64,000 nucleotides of DNA from FEN-1219 sp964503125. Lineage in GTDB: Bacteria > Pseudomonadota > Gammaproteobacteria > Steroidobacterales > Rariloculaceae. The notes beneath the pieces were generated by a model. The model was not told the origin of the DNA. It ran no database searches and was given only the letters and a program-made list of their open reading frames with translations. The stretch is taken from assembly GCA_964503125.1 (NCBI GenBank), contig CAZCZE010000027.1, positions 1 through 64,000 of the forward strand. Direction: 5' to 3'. The translations under genes and the position numbers were made by a program. Every line of letters starts with the position of its first letter. Position 1 is the first letter of the stretch. This document shows, piece by piece, positions 44,322 through 54,297 of the stretch.

Positions 44322-45301
44322 ACCGTCACCGCGAGCGGCTCCTCATCGAGCGCCGCGCACTGCTCGAGCAGCGCTTGCACGTGCTCCTCCCAGTAGCGCG
44401 CGTCGCCGAGCCAGGGGAACGCGCGCGGAAACGCCGGGTCGTCCCAGCGGCGCGTGATCCACGCCGTGTAGTGGATGAGCCGCAGCGCACGTAGCGCTTC
44501 GATGAGGCGCAGCTCGTGGTAGTCGAAGTCGGCGAACTTGCCGTAGCCCTCGAGCAGGTCGCCGAGCTGCGCGGCCATCTCGTCGCGCGAGCCGGCGAGG
44601 AACAGCCACAAGTCCTGCACGGCCGGGCCGTTCATGCAGTCGTCGAGATCGACGAAGTGCGGACCGTCGTCGGTCCAGAGCACGTTGTTGCGATGGCAGT
44701 CGCCGTGGATGCGGAGCTCGCGGTAGTCGCCGACTTCGTCGAAACACTGCTCGACGGCATCGACGAGCTGCTCCGTGACGCGCTCGTAGCTCGTGACGAG
44801 ATGATCCGGCAGCCAGTCGCCGTCGAGCACTTGCTCGGCCGCGCGCTCGCCCATCTCCTCGCGATCGAGCGAGTGCCGGGCCGTGAAACGCCGCCGCGCG
44901 CCGACGGCGTGAATCCTCCCCAAGAACCGGCCGAGCCACTCGCGGTCCTCGCTCGTGCCGAGCTCGGGCCAGCGGCCGCCGCGCCGCGGATAAACGGCGA
45001 AGCGGTAGCCGTCGCGCTCGTGCAGCGACTTTCCTTCGTGGACGAGCGGCGCGACGACGGGGATCTCTTCGGCCGCGAGCTCGAGCGCGAACTCGTGCTC
45101 CTCGAGGATCGCGTCCGTCGACCAGCGCCCCGGCCGATAGAACTTGACGACCACGAACCCGTCGGCCACACCGATCTGATAGACACGATTCTCGTAGCTC
45201 GCGAGCCCCAGGATGCTGCCCGTGCATTCGAAGCCGCAGTCTTCGACCGACGTGAGGATGACGTCGGGCGTCAGGTGCTCGTAAGGGACGGCGTCGCTCA
45301 C
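44318..45301 (-). CDS. srkA: stress response kinase SrkA (YihE/RdoA)
   Basis: 327 residues from GTG 45301, overlapping the preceding stop as GTGA. The kinase-like fold of the APH/RdoA group: GFECTGSILGLASYENRVYQIG, VVKFYRPGRWS (Lys), catalytic loop IHGDCHRNNVLW and metal site HFVDLDDCMNGPAVQD. Known SrkA proteins are Ser/Thr kinases that protect against stress-induced death. The stop shares the CTAG at 44318-44321 with the convergent HNH gene. Confidence 0.92.
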   Translation of the reverse strand: MSDAVPYEHLTPDVILTSVEDCGFECTGSILGLASYENRVYQIGVADGFVVVKFYRPGRWSTDAILEEHEFALELAAEEIPVVAPLVHEGKSLHERDGYRFAVYPRRGGRWPELGTSEDREWLGRFLGRIHAVGARRRFTARHSLDREEMGERAAEQVLDGDWLPDHLVTSYERVTEQLVDAVEQCFDEVGDYRELRIHGDCHRNNVLWTDDGPHFVDLDDCMNGPAVQDLWLFLAGSRDEMAAQLGDLLEGYGKFADFDYHELRLIEALRALRLIHYTAWITRRWDDPAFPRAFPWLGDARYWEEHVQALLEQCAALDEEPLAVTV

Positions 45302-46194
45302 GCGCGCGCCTTCAAGGCCGCGGTGAACGCGGCGAGCGTTTCGTCTAGAGAACGCTCGCGCGGCTGCGTCGCGCGCGTCTCGGCCGCGAACGGCGTCGTC
45401 GCGACGAGCGCGTAGAGCCACTCGGCGCCGCGGTGAAACTGCGGCGTGATGCCCACGCTCTCGTAGGTGTCCGCGATCTCGGCCATCTCGGGCGCGAAGC
45501 GCTTGGCCGTGGCGCCCATGAACGGCAGGCGCGCGCGCATGCGCTTGAGCAACTCGGCCTGGCTCGATTCGAGCTCGCGCAGGAGCGGTGCGCGCACGCC
45601 GAGGCGCTCAGCCGCGAGCAGCGCGGTCGCGAGCAACGCGTCGGTGCCTTTGTTGAGCGCCGAGTACGCCATCTTGATCGCCGAGGCCGTGCCGATCTCG
45701 TCACCGAGGTCGACGAGCGTGAGCTCCGGCACGGCCAGCTCGAGCACGGCGGCGCGCGCCGCACCCGAGACATAAAAGCGCGTGCGCTCCCCGCCGGGGC
45801 TCGGGCCGCGGCCGACGATGCCGACGTCGACGAACGCCGCGCCCGCAGGCGCAAGCTCGCGCGCGATCGCGCGCACCGTGGCCGGCGCCACGGCATTGCA
45901 GTCGGCGAACACGGGCCGTGCGCTCGTCGCGCACATCGCGCGCGCCGCGCTCTGCGCAAACGTGCCGGCCGCGGCCGGCGGCACGATCGAGAGCAGGAGG
46001 TCGGCGCTGCGCACGACGGCCTCGAGCGAGCCCAAGTCCTCGATGCCCTGCGCGGCCGCGAGGCGGTGCGACTCGGCGCCGCGCCCCTCGCCCGCCGTCA
46101 CCACGCGATAGCCCGCGCGCAACAGGGCCCCACCGACGGCGCTGCCCATGTCGCCCGTGCCGATCACTCCGATCGTTGCTTTGCGCGTCGTCAT
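45298..46194 (-). CDS. NAD(P)-dependent oxidoreductase with DUF1932 C-terminal domain
   Basis: 298 residues. The Rossmann motif is IGVIGTGDMGSAVGGALLRAGY, as in 6-phosphogluconate/3-hydroxyisobutyrate dehydrogenase relatives. The catalytic Lys lies in SAIKMAYSALNKGTDALL. The C-terminal region (TAKRFAPEMAEIADTYESVG) matches the DUF1932 type rather than the standard beta-hydroxyacid domain. The GGISHP-like substrate loop is replaced by GIVGRGPSPGGERTRFY. Substrate unknown. It is the first gene of a two-gene operon with srkA. Confidence 0.85.
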   Translation of the reverse strand: MTTRKATIGVIGTGDMGSAVGGALLRAGYRVVTAGEGRGAESHRLAAAQGIEDLGSLEAVVRSADLLLSIVPPAAAGTFAQSAARAMCATSARPVFADCNAVAPATVRAIARELAPAGAAFVDVGIVGRGPSPGGERTRFYVSGAARAAVLELAVPELTLVDLGDEIGTASAIKMAYSALNKGTDALLATALLAAERLGVRAPLLRELESSQAELLKRMRARLPFMGATAKRFAPEMAEIADTYESVGITPQFHRGAEWLYALVATTPFAAETRATQPRERSLDETLAAFTAALKARA

Positions 46195-46289
46195 CGCCGT
46201 CTACCTGTCATGTGGTCGAGCGTACAGTCCGCAGGGATCATAACAATCGCCGTGGTCACGGCGTGGCCCGCTGTGCTGTAATCTCGGCG

Positions 46290-47662
<1,373 letters not shown>

Positions 47663-47666
<4 letters not shown>

Positions 47667-49195
47667 CGGGTACCGCGCGCACCGGCTTCGCGGCGCTCGC
47701 CGTGCTCGCCGTGCTCGCCGCGGGCTGCGCACGCGAGCCCGCGCCGTCTACCACTCCCGAGGACTCCACCGTGGTGCTCATGAACGTCGCCGCCGACCCC
47801 ACGATTTCGTTCTCGGTGCAATTTGCCGTCGGCTCGCAGAACGACCCGCCGGGCAAGGAAGGCCTCGCCTTCCTCGCGGGCGAGATGCTCGCCGATGCCG
47901 CGACCGAGGCGCGCTCGCTCGACGAGATCCTGACGGCCCTCTACCCGCTCGCCGCGAGCTACGGCATGCGCGTCGACGTCGAGCGCAGCACACTCACGGG
48001 GCGCGTCCACCGCGACAACCTCGACGCCTATCTCGGGCTGTTCACCGACGCGTTCCTGCACCCGCGGTTCGATCCCGAAGACTTCGAGCGCGTGCGCAGC
48101 GACGCCGTCAACGCCATCGAGAACACGCTGCGCTTCTCCTCCGACGAGGAGCTCGGCAAGGCCGCGCTGCGCGAGCTCGTGTTCCGCGGCACGCCGTACG
48201 CGCACCCGAGCGAAGGCACCGTCGCGGGCTTGCGCGCCGTCACGCTCGACGACGTGCGCGAGTTCTATCGGCGCCACTACACGCGCGGCAACGTGCTGCT
48301 CGGCCTCGGCGGCGGTTTCGACGCTGCGCTCGTTGCGCGGCTGACCGCCGCGCTCGCCGAGCTGCCCGCGGGTGAAACCGCTGCGCCGCCCGCGATCGCG
48401 CCGGCCGCCGTCACGGGTCGCTCGGCGTTGCTCGTCGACAAGCCCGGCGCCGACGCCTCGATCAGCTTCGGCGTGCCCATCGACGTGCACCGCGGCGAGC
48501 GCGACTTCTACGCGCTCTGGATCGCGAACTCGTGGCTCGGCGAACACCGCAACCAGGCGAGCCATCTGTTCAACGTGATCCGCGAAGCGCGGGGCTTGAA
48601 TTACGGCGACTACTCGTACATCGAGGCGTTCCCCGAGGGCGGCCAGCGCGACATGCCGCCCGTCAACGTGCCGCGGCGCACCCAGCTCTTCGAGGTCTGG
48701 ATTCGCACGCTGCCGAACGCGCAAGCGCCGTTCGCGCTGCGGGCCGCGCTGCGCGAGCTGCAATTGCTCGTCGACGACGGCATGACGGCCGAGCAGTTCG
48801 AGCTCACGCGCACGTTCCTCAAGAAATACTCGCTGCACTTCGCCGAGACGACGAGCGCGCGGCTCGGCTACGCGATCGACGACGAGTTCTACGGCATCGA
48901 CGGCGAGGGGCACCTCGCGCGCTTTCGCCGCCTGATGGACGAGCTCACGCTCGAGGAGGTCAACGCGGCGATCAAAAAGCACCTCACGTATCGCGACCTT
49001 AAAGTAGCGATGGTGACGGGCGACGCCGCGAATCTGCGCACGCTGCTCGCAAGCGACGCGCCGACGCCGATTACCTACGCCACTCCGAAGCCCAACGAGA
49101 TCGTGGCCGAGGACGTCGAGATCGCCGCTTGGCCGCTTTCGCTCGCGGTTGAGCGCATCGAGATCGTGCCGGTCGCGGACGCGTTCGAACGCTGA
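47663..49195 (+). CDS. M16-family partner subunit, lipoprotein, non-catalytic
   Basis: 510 residues from a GTG at 47663. The lipoprotein signal is ALAVLAVLAAGCAREP with a lipobox Cys. The M16 fold is clear (DAFLHPRFDPEDFERVRSDA, VFRGTPYAHPSEGTVAGLRAVTLDDVREFYRRHYTRGN), but the zinc motif is absent: the matching position reads GLAFLAGEML. It would therefore pair with the catalytic protein encoded just before it, as in heterodimeric M16 peptidases. Anchored in the membrane, it may tether the complex. Confidence 0.88.
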
Positions 49196-49217
49196 GCCGC
49201 ATTGGCGGCCCCGGCGG

Positions 49218-49793
49218 CTATTTCAGGCCGAGCTTTTCGCCGCGGGCGAGGCGCTGGACGGCTTCGCGGAGGCGGCGCGCTTTGGTCTCCGCGTGCTTGG
49301 CGGAGTCGACCCAGCCCACGTACTTGCGGCGATAGGACGGCGCGAGCTGCTCGAAGTGGCGCCAGGCGCGCGGATCGGCTTTGAGCGCGCGCTTCATGTA
49401 CGCGGGCAACACCCACTCGCGGCGCGGCGGCGCGACGGCGATGCGGCCCGTGGGCGGCCGCGCACGCCCCGCCGCCGTGAGCAAGCCGCGCGCCTCGACC
49501 GAGGCATAGCGACGGAGATTCGACGCCGACCAGCGGCTATCTTCCGTGCGCGGCGTGAACTTGCGAGCGTATCGGTCGTCGTCGAGGCGGCGCACGAGGC
49601 TGTCGATCCAGCCGAAGCAGAGCGCCTCCTCGACCGCGGCCTCGTAGTCGACGCTCGGCCTGCCCGTGTGCTGCTTGTGGAAGACGAGCCAGATCTCGGC
49701 GGCCTTGCGGTGATGCTTGCGCAGCCATGCGCGCCAAGCCGCGCGTGTGCGGATGTCGAGAGTCGCGACGGGCGTGGTTACGACAGCCACCAC
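49218..49793 (-). CDS. YdeI/OmpD-associated family protein
   Basis: 191 residues if started at GTG 49793; an ATG at 49841 would overlap the upstream gene by 64 bases. Conserved text begins LDIRTRAAWRAWLRKHH and continues EIWLVFHKQHTGRPSVDYEAAVEEALCFGWIDSLVRRLDDDRYARK, the hallmark of the bacterial YdeI family. The C-terminus (LAPSYRRKYVGWVDSAKHAETKARRLREAV) is rich in basic residues. Its function is not established. Convergent with the M16 pair. Confidence 0.83.
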   Translation of the reverse strand: MVAVVTTPVATLDIRTRAAWRAWLRKHHRKAAEIWLVFHKQHTGRPSVDYEAAVEEALCFGWIDSLVRRLDDDRYARKFTPRTEDSRWSASNLRRYASVEARGLLTAAGRARPPTGRIAVAPPRREWVLPAYMKRALKADPRAWRHFEQLAPSYRRKYVGWVDSAKHAETKARRLREAVQRLARGEKLGLK

Positions 49794-50038
49794 CAGAGCA
49801 ATGAGCCGAGCATGCCGAGGGCCGCAAGCGCGATGAGCCATCTAGGAAACCGCTCCGGCAAACGGTCGCGGATGAACTCGGCTTCCGTGGCGCGCGTGGT
49901 CTCGGCGGAGAACACGGGCTGCCGCGCCTCGAGCTCGTTGCCGAGCCGCCGCCAGCACGAGTTTTTGTCGCGCATCGCCAAGATCAGGAACACGATGACC
50001 AGCAAGAGCAACAGCTGCCAAAACAAGATCTGCCCCAT
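49778..50038 (-). CDS. small membrane protein, 86 residues
   Basis: Two hydrophobic helices at the ends (ILFWQLLLLLVIVFLILAM and WLIALAALGMLGSLLWWWLS) flank a charged cytosolic or periplasmic middle (RDKNSCWRRLGNELEARQP, ATEAEFIRDRLPERF). No family recognised. It lies 6 nt after the MmcQ/YjbR-like gene, so the two are cotranscribed. Confidence 0.6.
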   Translation of the reverse strand: MGQILFWQLLLLLVIVFLILAMRDKNSCWRRLGNELEARQPVFSAETTRATEAEFIRDRLPERFPRWLIALAALGMLGSLLWWWLS

Positions 50039-50044
50039 GCTCGG

Positions 50045-50416
50045 TTACTCCTCGGAGTGCTTCTCGTCCCACACCCGCAGGGCCTTCTTCGACGCCGACA
50101 TGCGCCAACCGCGCTCGAGGACCTCGACGAGCGCGCTGTCGTCGATGGCCGCGACGTCGACGAGGATCATCGGGTAGTTGCGGTAGTGGTCGGTCAAGTG
50201 AAACACGTGCGGTGCGGCTTGCAGCAGGATCTCGCGATCGACGAAGTCGCAGCGGATCGCGAGCCAACCTTCGGCTTCGGTGCGCAGCCGCGCCATGAAC
50301 TTGCCCTTGACCTTGAGCGCGGGCGTCCCGTACGAGGTTTCGCTCTCGATACCCGGGAACCGCTTCGCGAGCTTGAGCGCCCGGGCGAACTGCGCCTTCA
50401 GCGTCTTCGGCGGCAT
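50045..50416 (-). CDS. MmcQ/YjbR-like protein
   Basis: 123 residues. AKRFPGIESETSYGTPALKVKGK, FMARLRTEAEGWLAIRCDFV and RNYPMILVDVAAIDDSAL with the final ERGWRMSASKKALRVW are diagnostic for the YjbR/MmcQ (CyaY-like fold) family, thought to bind DNA but not well characterised. Gene starts 184 bp from the divergent membrane-protein gene. Confidence 0.85.
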   Translation of the reverse strand: MPPKTLKAQFARALKLAKRFPGIESETSYGTPALKVKGKFMARLRTEAEGWLAIRCDFVDREILLQAAPHVFHLTDHYRNYPMILVDVAAIDDSALVEVLERGWRMSASKKALRVWDEKHSEE

Positions 50417-50532
50417 CGCGATCGCAACTCCCCCACCCGTACGGGAGCCTACCGCTTTGCACTGCCCGTTTGCCAGCGACCTGGCGCGTCACCCTCCTCC
50501 ATGAGGACGTAGACGAATCAGCGCGCCCGATA

Positions 50533-50560
50533 TTGTCGGCACGCCGACTTCAGCCATAAT
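50533..50560 (+). promoter_or_regulatory. promoter candidate with internal palindrome
   Basis: TTGTCG (50533-50538), a 16-nt spacer and CATAAT (50555-50560). The spacer region contains the 14-bp palindrome GTCGGCacGCCGAC (50535-50548), which would place a bound repressor directly over the -35 box. Serves the membrane protein gene at 50601. Confidence 0.45.
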
Positions 50561-50565
50561 CCTCG

Positions 50566-50586
50566 CGGCCCGCAGCCCGCGGGCCG
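50566..50586 (+). other. leader hairpin before the 50601 gene
   Basis: CGGCCCGC-agccc-GCGGGCCG, a perfect 8-bp GC stem with a 5-nt loop, directly upstream of the GAGGGG ribosome-binding site. It could limit ribosome access or act as a transcript end stabiliser. Confidence 0.45.
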
Positions 50587-50600
50587 TCGAGGGGAAACGC

Positions 50601-51014
50601 ATGGGTGCGCTCAAGTGGTGGCTGAGAATCGTAGGGGCTCTCTACGTGCTCGAAGGGGGCGGAGTGACGGCCCTCGCGCTCGCCGACCGCGCCGAGTTCG
50701 GTGCGATGTGGGCGTCGACGGAGGCCGGCGCGCTCGATGAGCTCGCGATCCGCGGAATTCAGGTCGCGGGGCTGCCCGGCGTTCTGACGTGGGTGCTGCT
50801 CGGCGTCCTCATGCTCGTGTACTCGCGCATGCCGGAGAAGGCGCGCGTGCTCGTCATCACCGTGGCGCTCTGGGAGCTGCTCGTCTGGATACCGTCGGAC
50901 ATCGTGGGCTCGTTCAACGGCTTCACGATGCCGAGGACCGTGGCCCTCGTGGCGGTCCACGCCGTGATCGGCATCTCGGGGTTACTATTGCTGCGGCGCG
51001 CGACGAAGGGATGA
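50601..51014 (+). CDS. four-helix membrane protein, 137 residues
   Basis: Four hydrophobic segments: WLRIVGALYVLEGGGVTALAL, GLPGVLTWVLLGVLMLVY, VLVITVALWELLVWIPSD and ALVAVHAVIGISGLLLL. The segment NGFTMPRTVALVAVHAVIG is distinctive and recalls BphX-like membrane proteins of biphenyl operons, a match I hold loosely. GAGGGG precedes the ATG, with a promoter candidate and hairpin upstream. Followed 15 nt later by a VOC protein gene, probably on the same transcript. Confidence 0.7.
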   Translation: MGALKWWLRIVGALYVLEGGGVTALALADRAEFGAMWASTEAGALDELAIRGIQVAGLPGVLTWVLLGVLMLVYSRMPEKARVLVITVALWELLVWIPSDIVGSFNGFTMPRTVALVAVHAVIGISGLLLLRRATKG

Positions 51015-51029
51015 GCGAGGAGAACGACG

Positions 51030-51473
51030 ATGGCCATCACGCCGTATCTGCTCTACGAGGACGCAAGCGCCGCGCTCGCGTGGCTCGCGCAGGCGTTCGG
51101 CCTGCGTCCATCGGGTCCCGCGATGGCGGGGCCCGACGGCAAGGTCAACCATGCTTCGATGCGGCTCGGCAGCGCCTACATCATGCTCGGCTGCCCGGGC
51201 GGCGACTACAGGAACCCGGAGCACCTCGGGCACGTGACGCAAAACCTGTACGTCGACGTCGCGAACGCGGACAAGCACTACGCGCACGCCGTCGCGGCCG
51301 GCGCCACCATCATCGAAGAGCCGACGGACACGCCCTACGGGCATCGCCGCTACGGGGCCGTGGATCTCGAAGGCCATCGCTGGTACTTCGCGCACGAGAT
51401 CAAAGTACCGAAGCGCGCGAAGCGCAAGCCGCGCAAGAAGAAGGCTGTGAAGCGCCGGAGCAAGCGCCGCTGA
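51030..51473 (+). CDS. VOC-superfamily protein with lysine-rich tail
   Basis: 147 residues. ITPYLLYEDASAALAWLAQAFGL is the first module of the PhnB/glyoxalase-like type, with HASMRLGSAYIMLGCPGGDY, and the second module has GATIIEEPTDTPYGHRRYGAVDLEGHRWYFAHE. The final 20 residues are almost all Lys and Arg (RAKRKPRKKKAVKRRSKRR), unusual for this family and suggestive of nucleic-acid or membrane contact. Substrate unknown. Confidence 0.85.
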   Translation: MAITPYLLYEDASAALAWLAQAFGLRPSGPAMAGPDGKVNHASMRLGSAYIMLGCPGGDYRNPEHLGHVTQNLYVDVANADKHYAHAVAAGATIIEEPTDTPYGHRRYGAVDLEGHRWYFAHEIKVPKRAKRKPRKKKAVKRRSKRR

Positions 51474-51480
51474 TGAAACC

Positions 51481-52608
51481 TCAGCGCGGCACGCGCGCCA
51501 ACGCCGTGTACGTCCGCCCCGCGCCCGTCGTGTAGACGAAGCGATCGCTGGTCGGCGCAAACGCCAGCGCACTGACCTCCTCCACGTCGTACATCGCCAC
51601 CGTGCCGCCGTCGCTCATGCGGCGGAACACCAGCGTGCCGGGCGCGGCACCGCTCGCCGGCGATTCGTAGCTCAACACGAGATCGCCGCGCGGCGCGAAC
51701 ACCACGAGCTCGAGCGTCATCGGCGCGGCATCGTCGGCCGCGTCGAGCGCGGGCGGAGCGAGGGGCGCGGCCCAGACGAGCGCGCCCGTCGCGAGCTCGC
51801 GAATCTCGATCCGGCCGGCCAGCGAGTACGCGGCTACGCGCTCCGTGAACGCGAACGGACCGATCGAGCCGCGCGGCACGGAGGCGCCCGGCAGGTCGCG
51901 CGTGCGCCGCCAGTCCGCGCTGCCGCTAAAGGCGCGCAACCCGAACGTGCCGCTATCGTCGATGCGCGTGACGTTGGCGGCGACCAACGTGCGCCCGTCG
52001 GCGGCGAACGAGACGCCGGTGCGCGTCGTCGAAGCCTCGAGCTCGGCGACGCGCGCCCGGGCACGCAAATCGACGACGTTGACGAGCCCTGGCCACGGGT
52101 CGCGTGCGCCGTGCGCCGCCTGATACGCGAGCCACGCGCCGTTCGGCGAGAACGCGAGCGCGGACACGGGCCCGCATAAACCCAAGCAGTGGTACTTGGC
52201 GGGCTCCGCGCGGCCGTCGAGCGCGTGAACCTCGAGCCCGCCGACGCGCCCGAGCGCCATCAAGCCCGTCGACGAGATCGCAAGCGAGTACGCGAACTGC
52301 CCCATCGCGAGCGGCGCCGGAAACATGTGCGCCAAGCGGCCGTCGCTCGCGCGATAGATGCGCGTGCCGCTGTCGTTGCTGACGCCGACGAGCGTGCCGT
52401 CGGTCGAGAACGCCGCGATCGACCAAGCGGCCGCGTGCGCGTCGAGCTTGCGTCCGTCGACGCGCCAGACGCCCGCGAGCCCGGGCGGCAACGGCGGGGC
52501 CGCGTGCGACGGAGCCCACTGAGCGACACAAGGCAGCGCGGCCGTCGCCGCGAGCACGGCCAGCGAGGCGATCCGGCGCCGTCGTGCGGCGAAGCATAAG
52601 CCCGCCAT
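51481..52608 (-). CDS. exported beta-propeller (WD40-like) protein
   Basis: 375 residues from ATG 52608; a GTG at 52617 overlapping the thyA stop as GTGA is an alternative. The signal peptide is RRRRIASLAVLAATAALPCVAQW. At least five blade-like repeats follow, e.g. WSIAAFSTDGTLVGVSNDSG, PVSALAFSPNGAWLAYQAAH, TGVSFAADGRTLVAANVTR and VSALAFAPTSDRFVYTTGAG. No catalytic motif. A periplasmic interaction or sensor role is likely. Position downstream of thyA appears incidental. Confidence 0.75.
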   Translation of the reverse strand: MAGLCFAARRRRIASLAVLAATAALPCVAQWAPSHAAPPLPPGLAGVWRVDGRKLDAHAAAWSIAAFSTDGTLVGVSNDSGTRIYRASDGRLAHMFPAPLAMGQFAYSLAISSTGLMALGRVGGLEVHALDGRAEPAKYHCLGLCGPVSALAFSPNGAWLAYQAAHGARDPWPGLVNVVDLRARARVAELEASTTRTGVSFAADGRTLVAANVTRIDDSGTFGLRAFSGSADWRRTRDLPGASVPRGSIGPFAFTERVAAYSLAGRIEIRELATGALVWAAPLAPPALDAADDAAPMTLELVVFAPRGDLVLSYESPASGAAPGTLVFRRMSDGGTVAMYDVEEVSALAFAPTSDRFVYTTGAGRTYTALARVPR

Positions 52609-52613
52609 GTTGC

Positions 52614-53408
52614 TCACACCGCGATGGGCGCCTTGATCGAGCCGTGCGCGTAGTAGTCGAGCAGCTCGAAATCTTCGAAACGGTAGTCGAATAAGCTCGA
52701 CGGTTTGCGCCTGATGACGAGGCGCGGCAGCGGCAACGGCTCGCGCGTGAGCTGGAGCTCCGCTTGCGGCAGGTGGTTGAGATAGAGATGACAATCGCCG
52801 CCCGTCCAGACGAGCTCGCCGGGCCTAAGGTTCGTCTGCTGCGCGATCATGTGGACCAGCAGCGCGTACGACGCGATGTTGAACGGCACGCCGAGAAAGA
52901 CGTCGGCGCTGCGCTGATAGAGCTGGCACGAGAGCCGCGCCTGCGCCACGTGAAACTGAAACAGCGTGTGACACGGCGCGAGCGCCATCTGGTCGAGCTC
53001 GCCGACGTTCCAGGCGCTCACGATGATGCGGCGCGAGCTCGGGTCGGTGCGGATGAGATCGAGCGCGCGCTGGATCTGATCGACGTGCCCGCCGTCGGCC
53101 GTGCGCCACGTGCGCCACTGGGCGCCGTAGACGGGCCCCAAGTCGCCGTTCTCGTCGGCCCACTCGTCCCAGATCGACACGTCGTTGTCGTGCAGGTATT
53201 TGACGTTGGTGTCGCCCGTCAGGAACCACAGGAGCTCGTGGATGATCGAGCGCATGTGCAGCTTCTTCGTCGTGAGCGCGGGAAAGCCCGCGTCGAGGTC
53301 GAAGCGCATCTGGTGACCGAACAGCGAGAGCGTGCCCGTTCCCGTGCGGTCGCTCTTGCGCACGCCGCGCTCGCGAATGGCCCGCAGCAGATCGAGGTAC
53401 TGACGCAT
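52614..53408 (-). CDS. thyA: thymidylate synthase
   Basis: 264 residues, exactly the length of E. coli ThyA. It methylates dUMP to dTMP using methylenetetrahydrofolate. The catalytic Cys146 lies in ALAPCHTLFQF, followed by CQLYQRSADVFLGVPFNIASYALL; the N-terminal Arg loop is KSDRTGTGT, and the C-terminus ends IKAPIAV. The gene begins 2 nt after the lgt stop, the lgt-thyA order seen in many gammaproteobacteria. Confidence 0.98.
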   Translation of the reverse strand: MRQYLDLLRAIRERGVRKSDRTGTGTLSLFGHQMRFDLDAGFPALTTKKLHMRSIIHELLWFLTGDTNVKYLHDNDVSIWDEWADENGDLGPVYGAQWRTWRTADGGHVDQIQRALDLIRTDPSSRRIIVSAWNVGELDQMALAPCHTLFQFHVAQARLSCQLYQRSADVFLGVPFNIASYALLVHMIAQQTNLRPGELVWTGGDCHLYLNHLPQAELQLTREPLPLPRLVIRRKPSSLFDYRFEDFELLDYYAHGSIKAPIAV

Positions 53409-53410
53409 GC

Positions 53411-54187
53411 TCAAGTCTCGGCCCGGCGGCGGTACGCGAGCACGACGAGAATCGCACCGGCAATGGCCATGGGCGCCGAGAGCACCTGGCCCATCGTGAT
53501 CCAGCCGAGTGCCAAGTAGCCGATCTGCGGGTCGGGCTCGCGCACGAACTCGATAGCCACGCGCGAGACGCCGTAGATCACGAGGAACAGGCCCGAGGTG
53601 GCCATCACGGGCCGCGGCTTCCTGGTGTAGAGCCAGAGCACGAAAAACAACACGATGCCCTCGAGAAACAGCTCGTAGAGCTGGCTCGCGTGCCGCGCTT
53701 GGCCGTCGACGATCACGGCCCACGGCGCGTCGGGGCTCGTCGGCTTGCCCCAGAGCTCGCCGTTGATGAAGTTGCCGACGCGGCCGGCGCCGAGGCCGAT
53801 CGCCGCCCACGGCGCGGCAAAATCCGTGACGACGAAGAACGGCTGCTTGATCGCGCGGCCGAAGAGCCACATCGCGACGAGCACGCCGAGTAGCCCGCCG
53901 TGAAACGACATGCCTCCCTGCCACACCTTGAGGATGCTCAGCGGATCGGCGACGAGCTCGCTCAAGCCGTAGACGAGCATGTAGCCCACGCGCCCGCCGA
54001 CGATGGCGCCGACAAAGCAGTAGAACACGATGTCGTCGACGTGCTCGGGCTTGATGCGGCTCCACGGCTTCTTGGCGTGCAGACGCCCGCCGAGCCAGCC
54101 GCCCGCGAACCCGACGAGGTACATGAGCCCGTACCAGCGCACCTCGAGCGGCCCGTACCCAAACAGCGGCCCGATACTGAGCGCCAC
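53411..54187 (-). CDS. lgt: prolipoprotein diacylglyceryl transferase
   Basis: 258 residues with seven membrane helices. It transfers diacylglycerol to the lipobox cysteine of prolipoproteins in the inner membrane. Diagnostic segments: YGLMYLVGFAGGWLGGR, GGRVGYMLVY, MSFHGGLLGVLVA (essential His), and the Lgt signature GAGRVGNFINGELWG with its essential Arg. An active lgt next to several lipoprotein genes contrasts with the broken lspA-like gene at 23167. Divergent from the YyaL-like gene. Confidence 0.97.
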   Translation of the reverse strand: MALSIGPLFGYGPLEVRWYGLMYLVGFAGGWLGGRLHAKKPWSRIKPEHVDDIVFYCFVGAIVGGRVGYMLVYGLSELVADPLSILKVWQGGMSFHGGLLGVLVAMWLFGRAIKQPFFVVTDFAAPWAAIGLGAGRVGNFINGELWGKPTSPDAPWAVIVDGQARHASQLYELFLEGIVLFFVLWLYTRKPRPVMATSGLFLVIYGVSRVAIEFVREPDPQIGYLALGWITMGQVLSAPMAIAGAILVVLAYRRRAET

Positions 54188-54297
54188 CTCGTTGAAGTCG
54201 GGATAAGTAAACAGGGGACGTCACCGAGCGGTGTCAAACGACGCGCTAGTGTAGCCGCGCGCGCGTCAACGCCACCAGCCGTGCGATAGTGGAGCCC

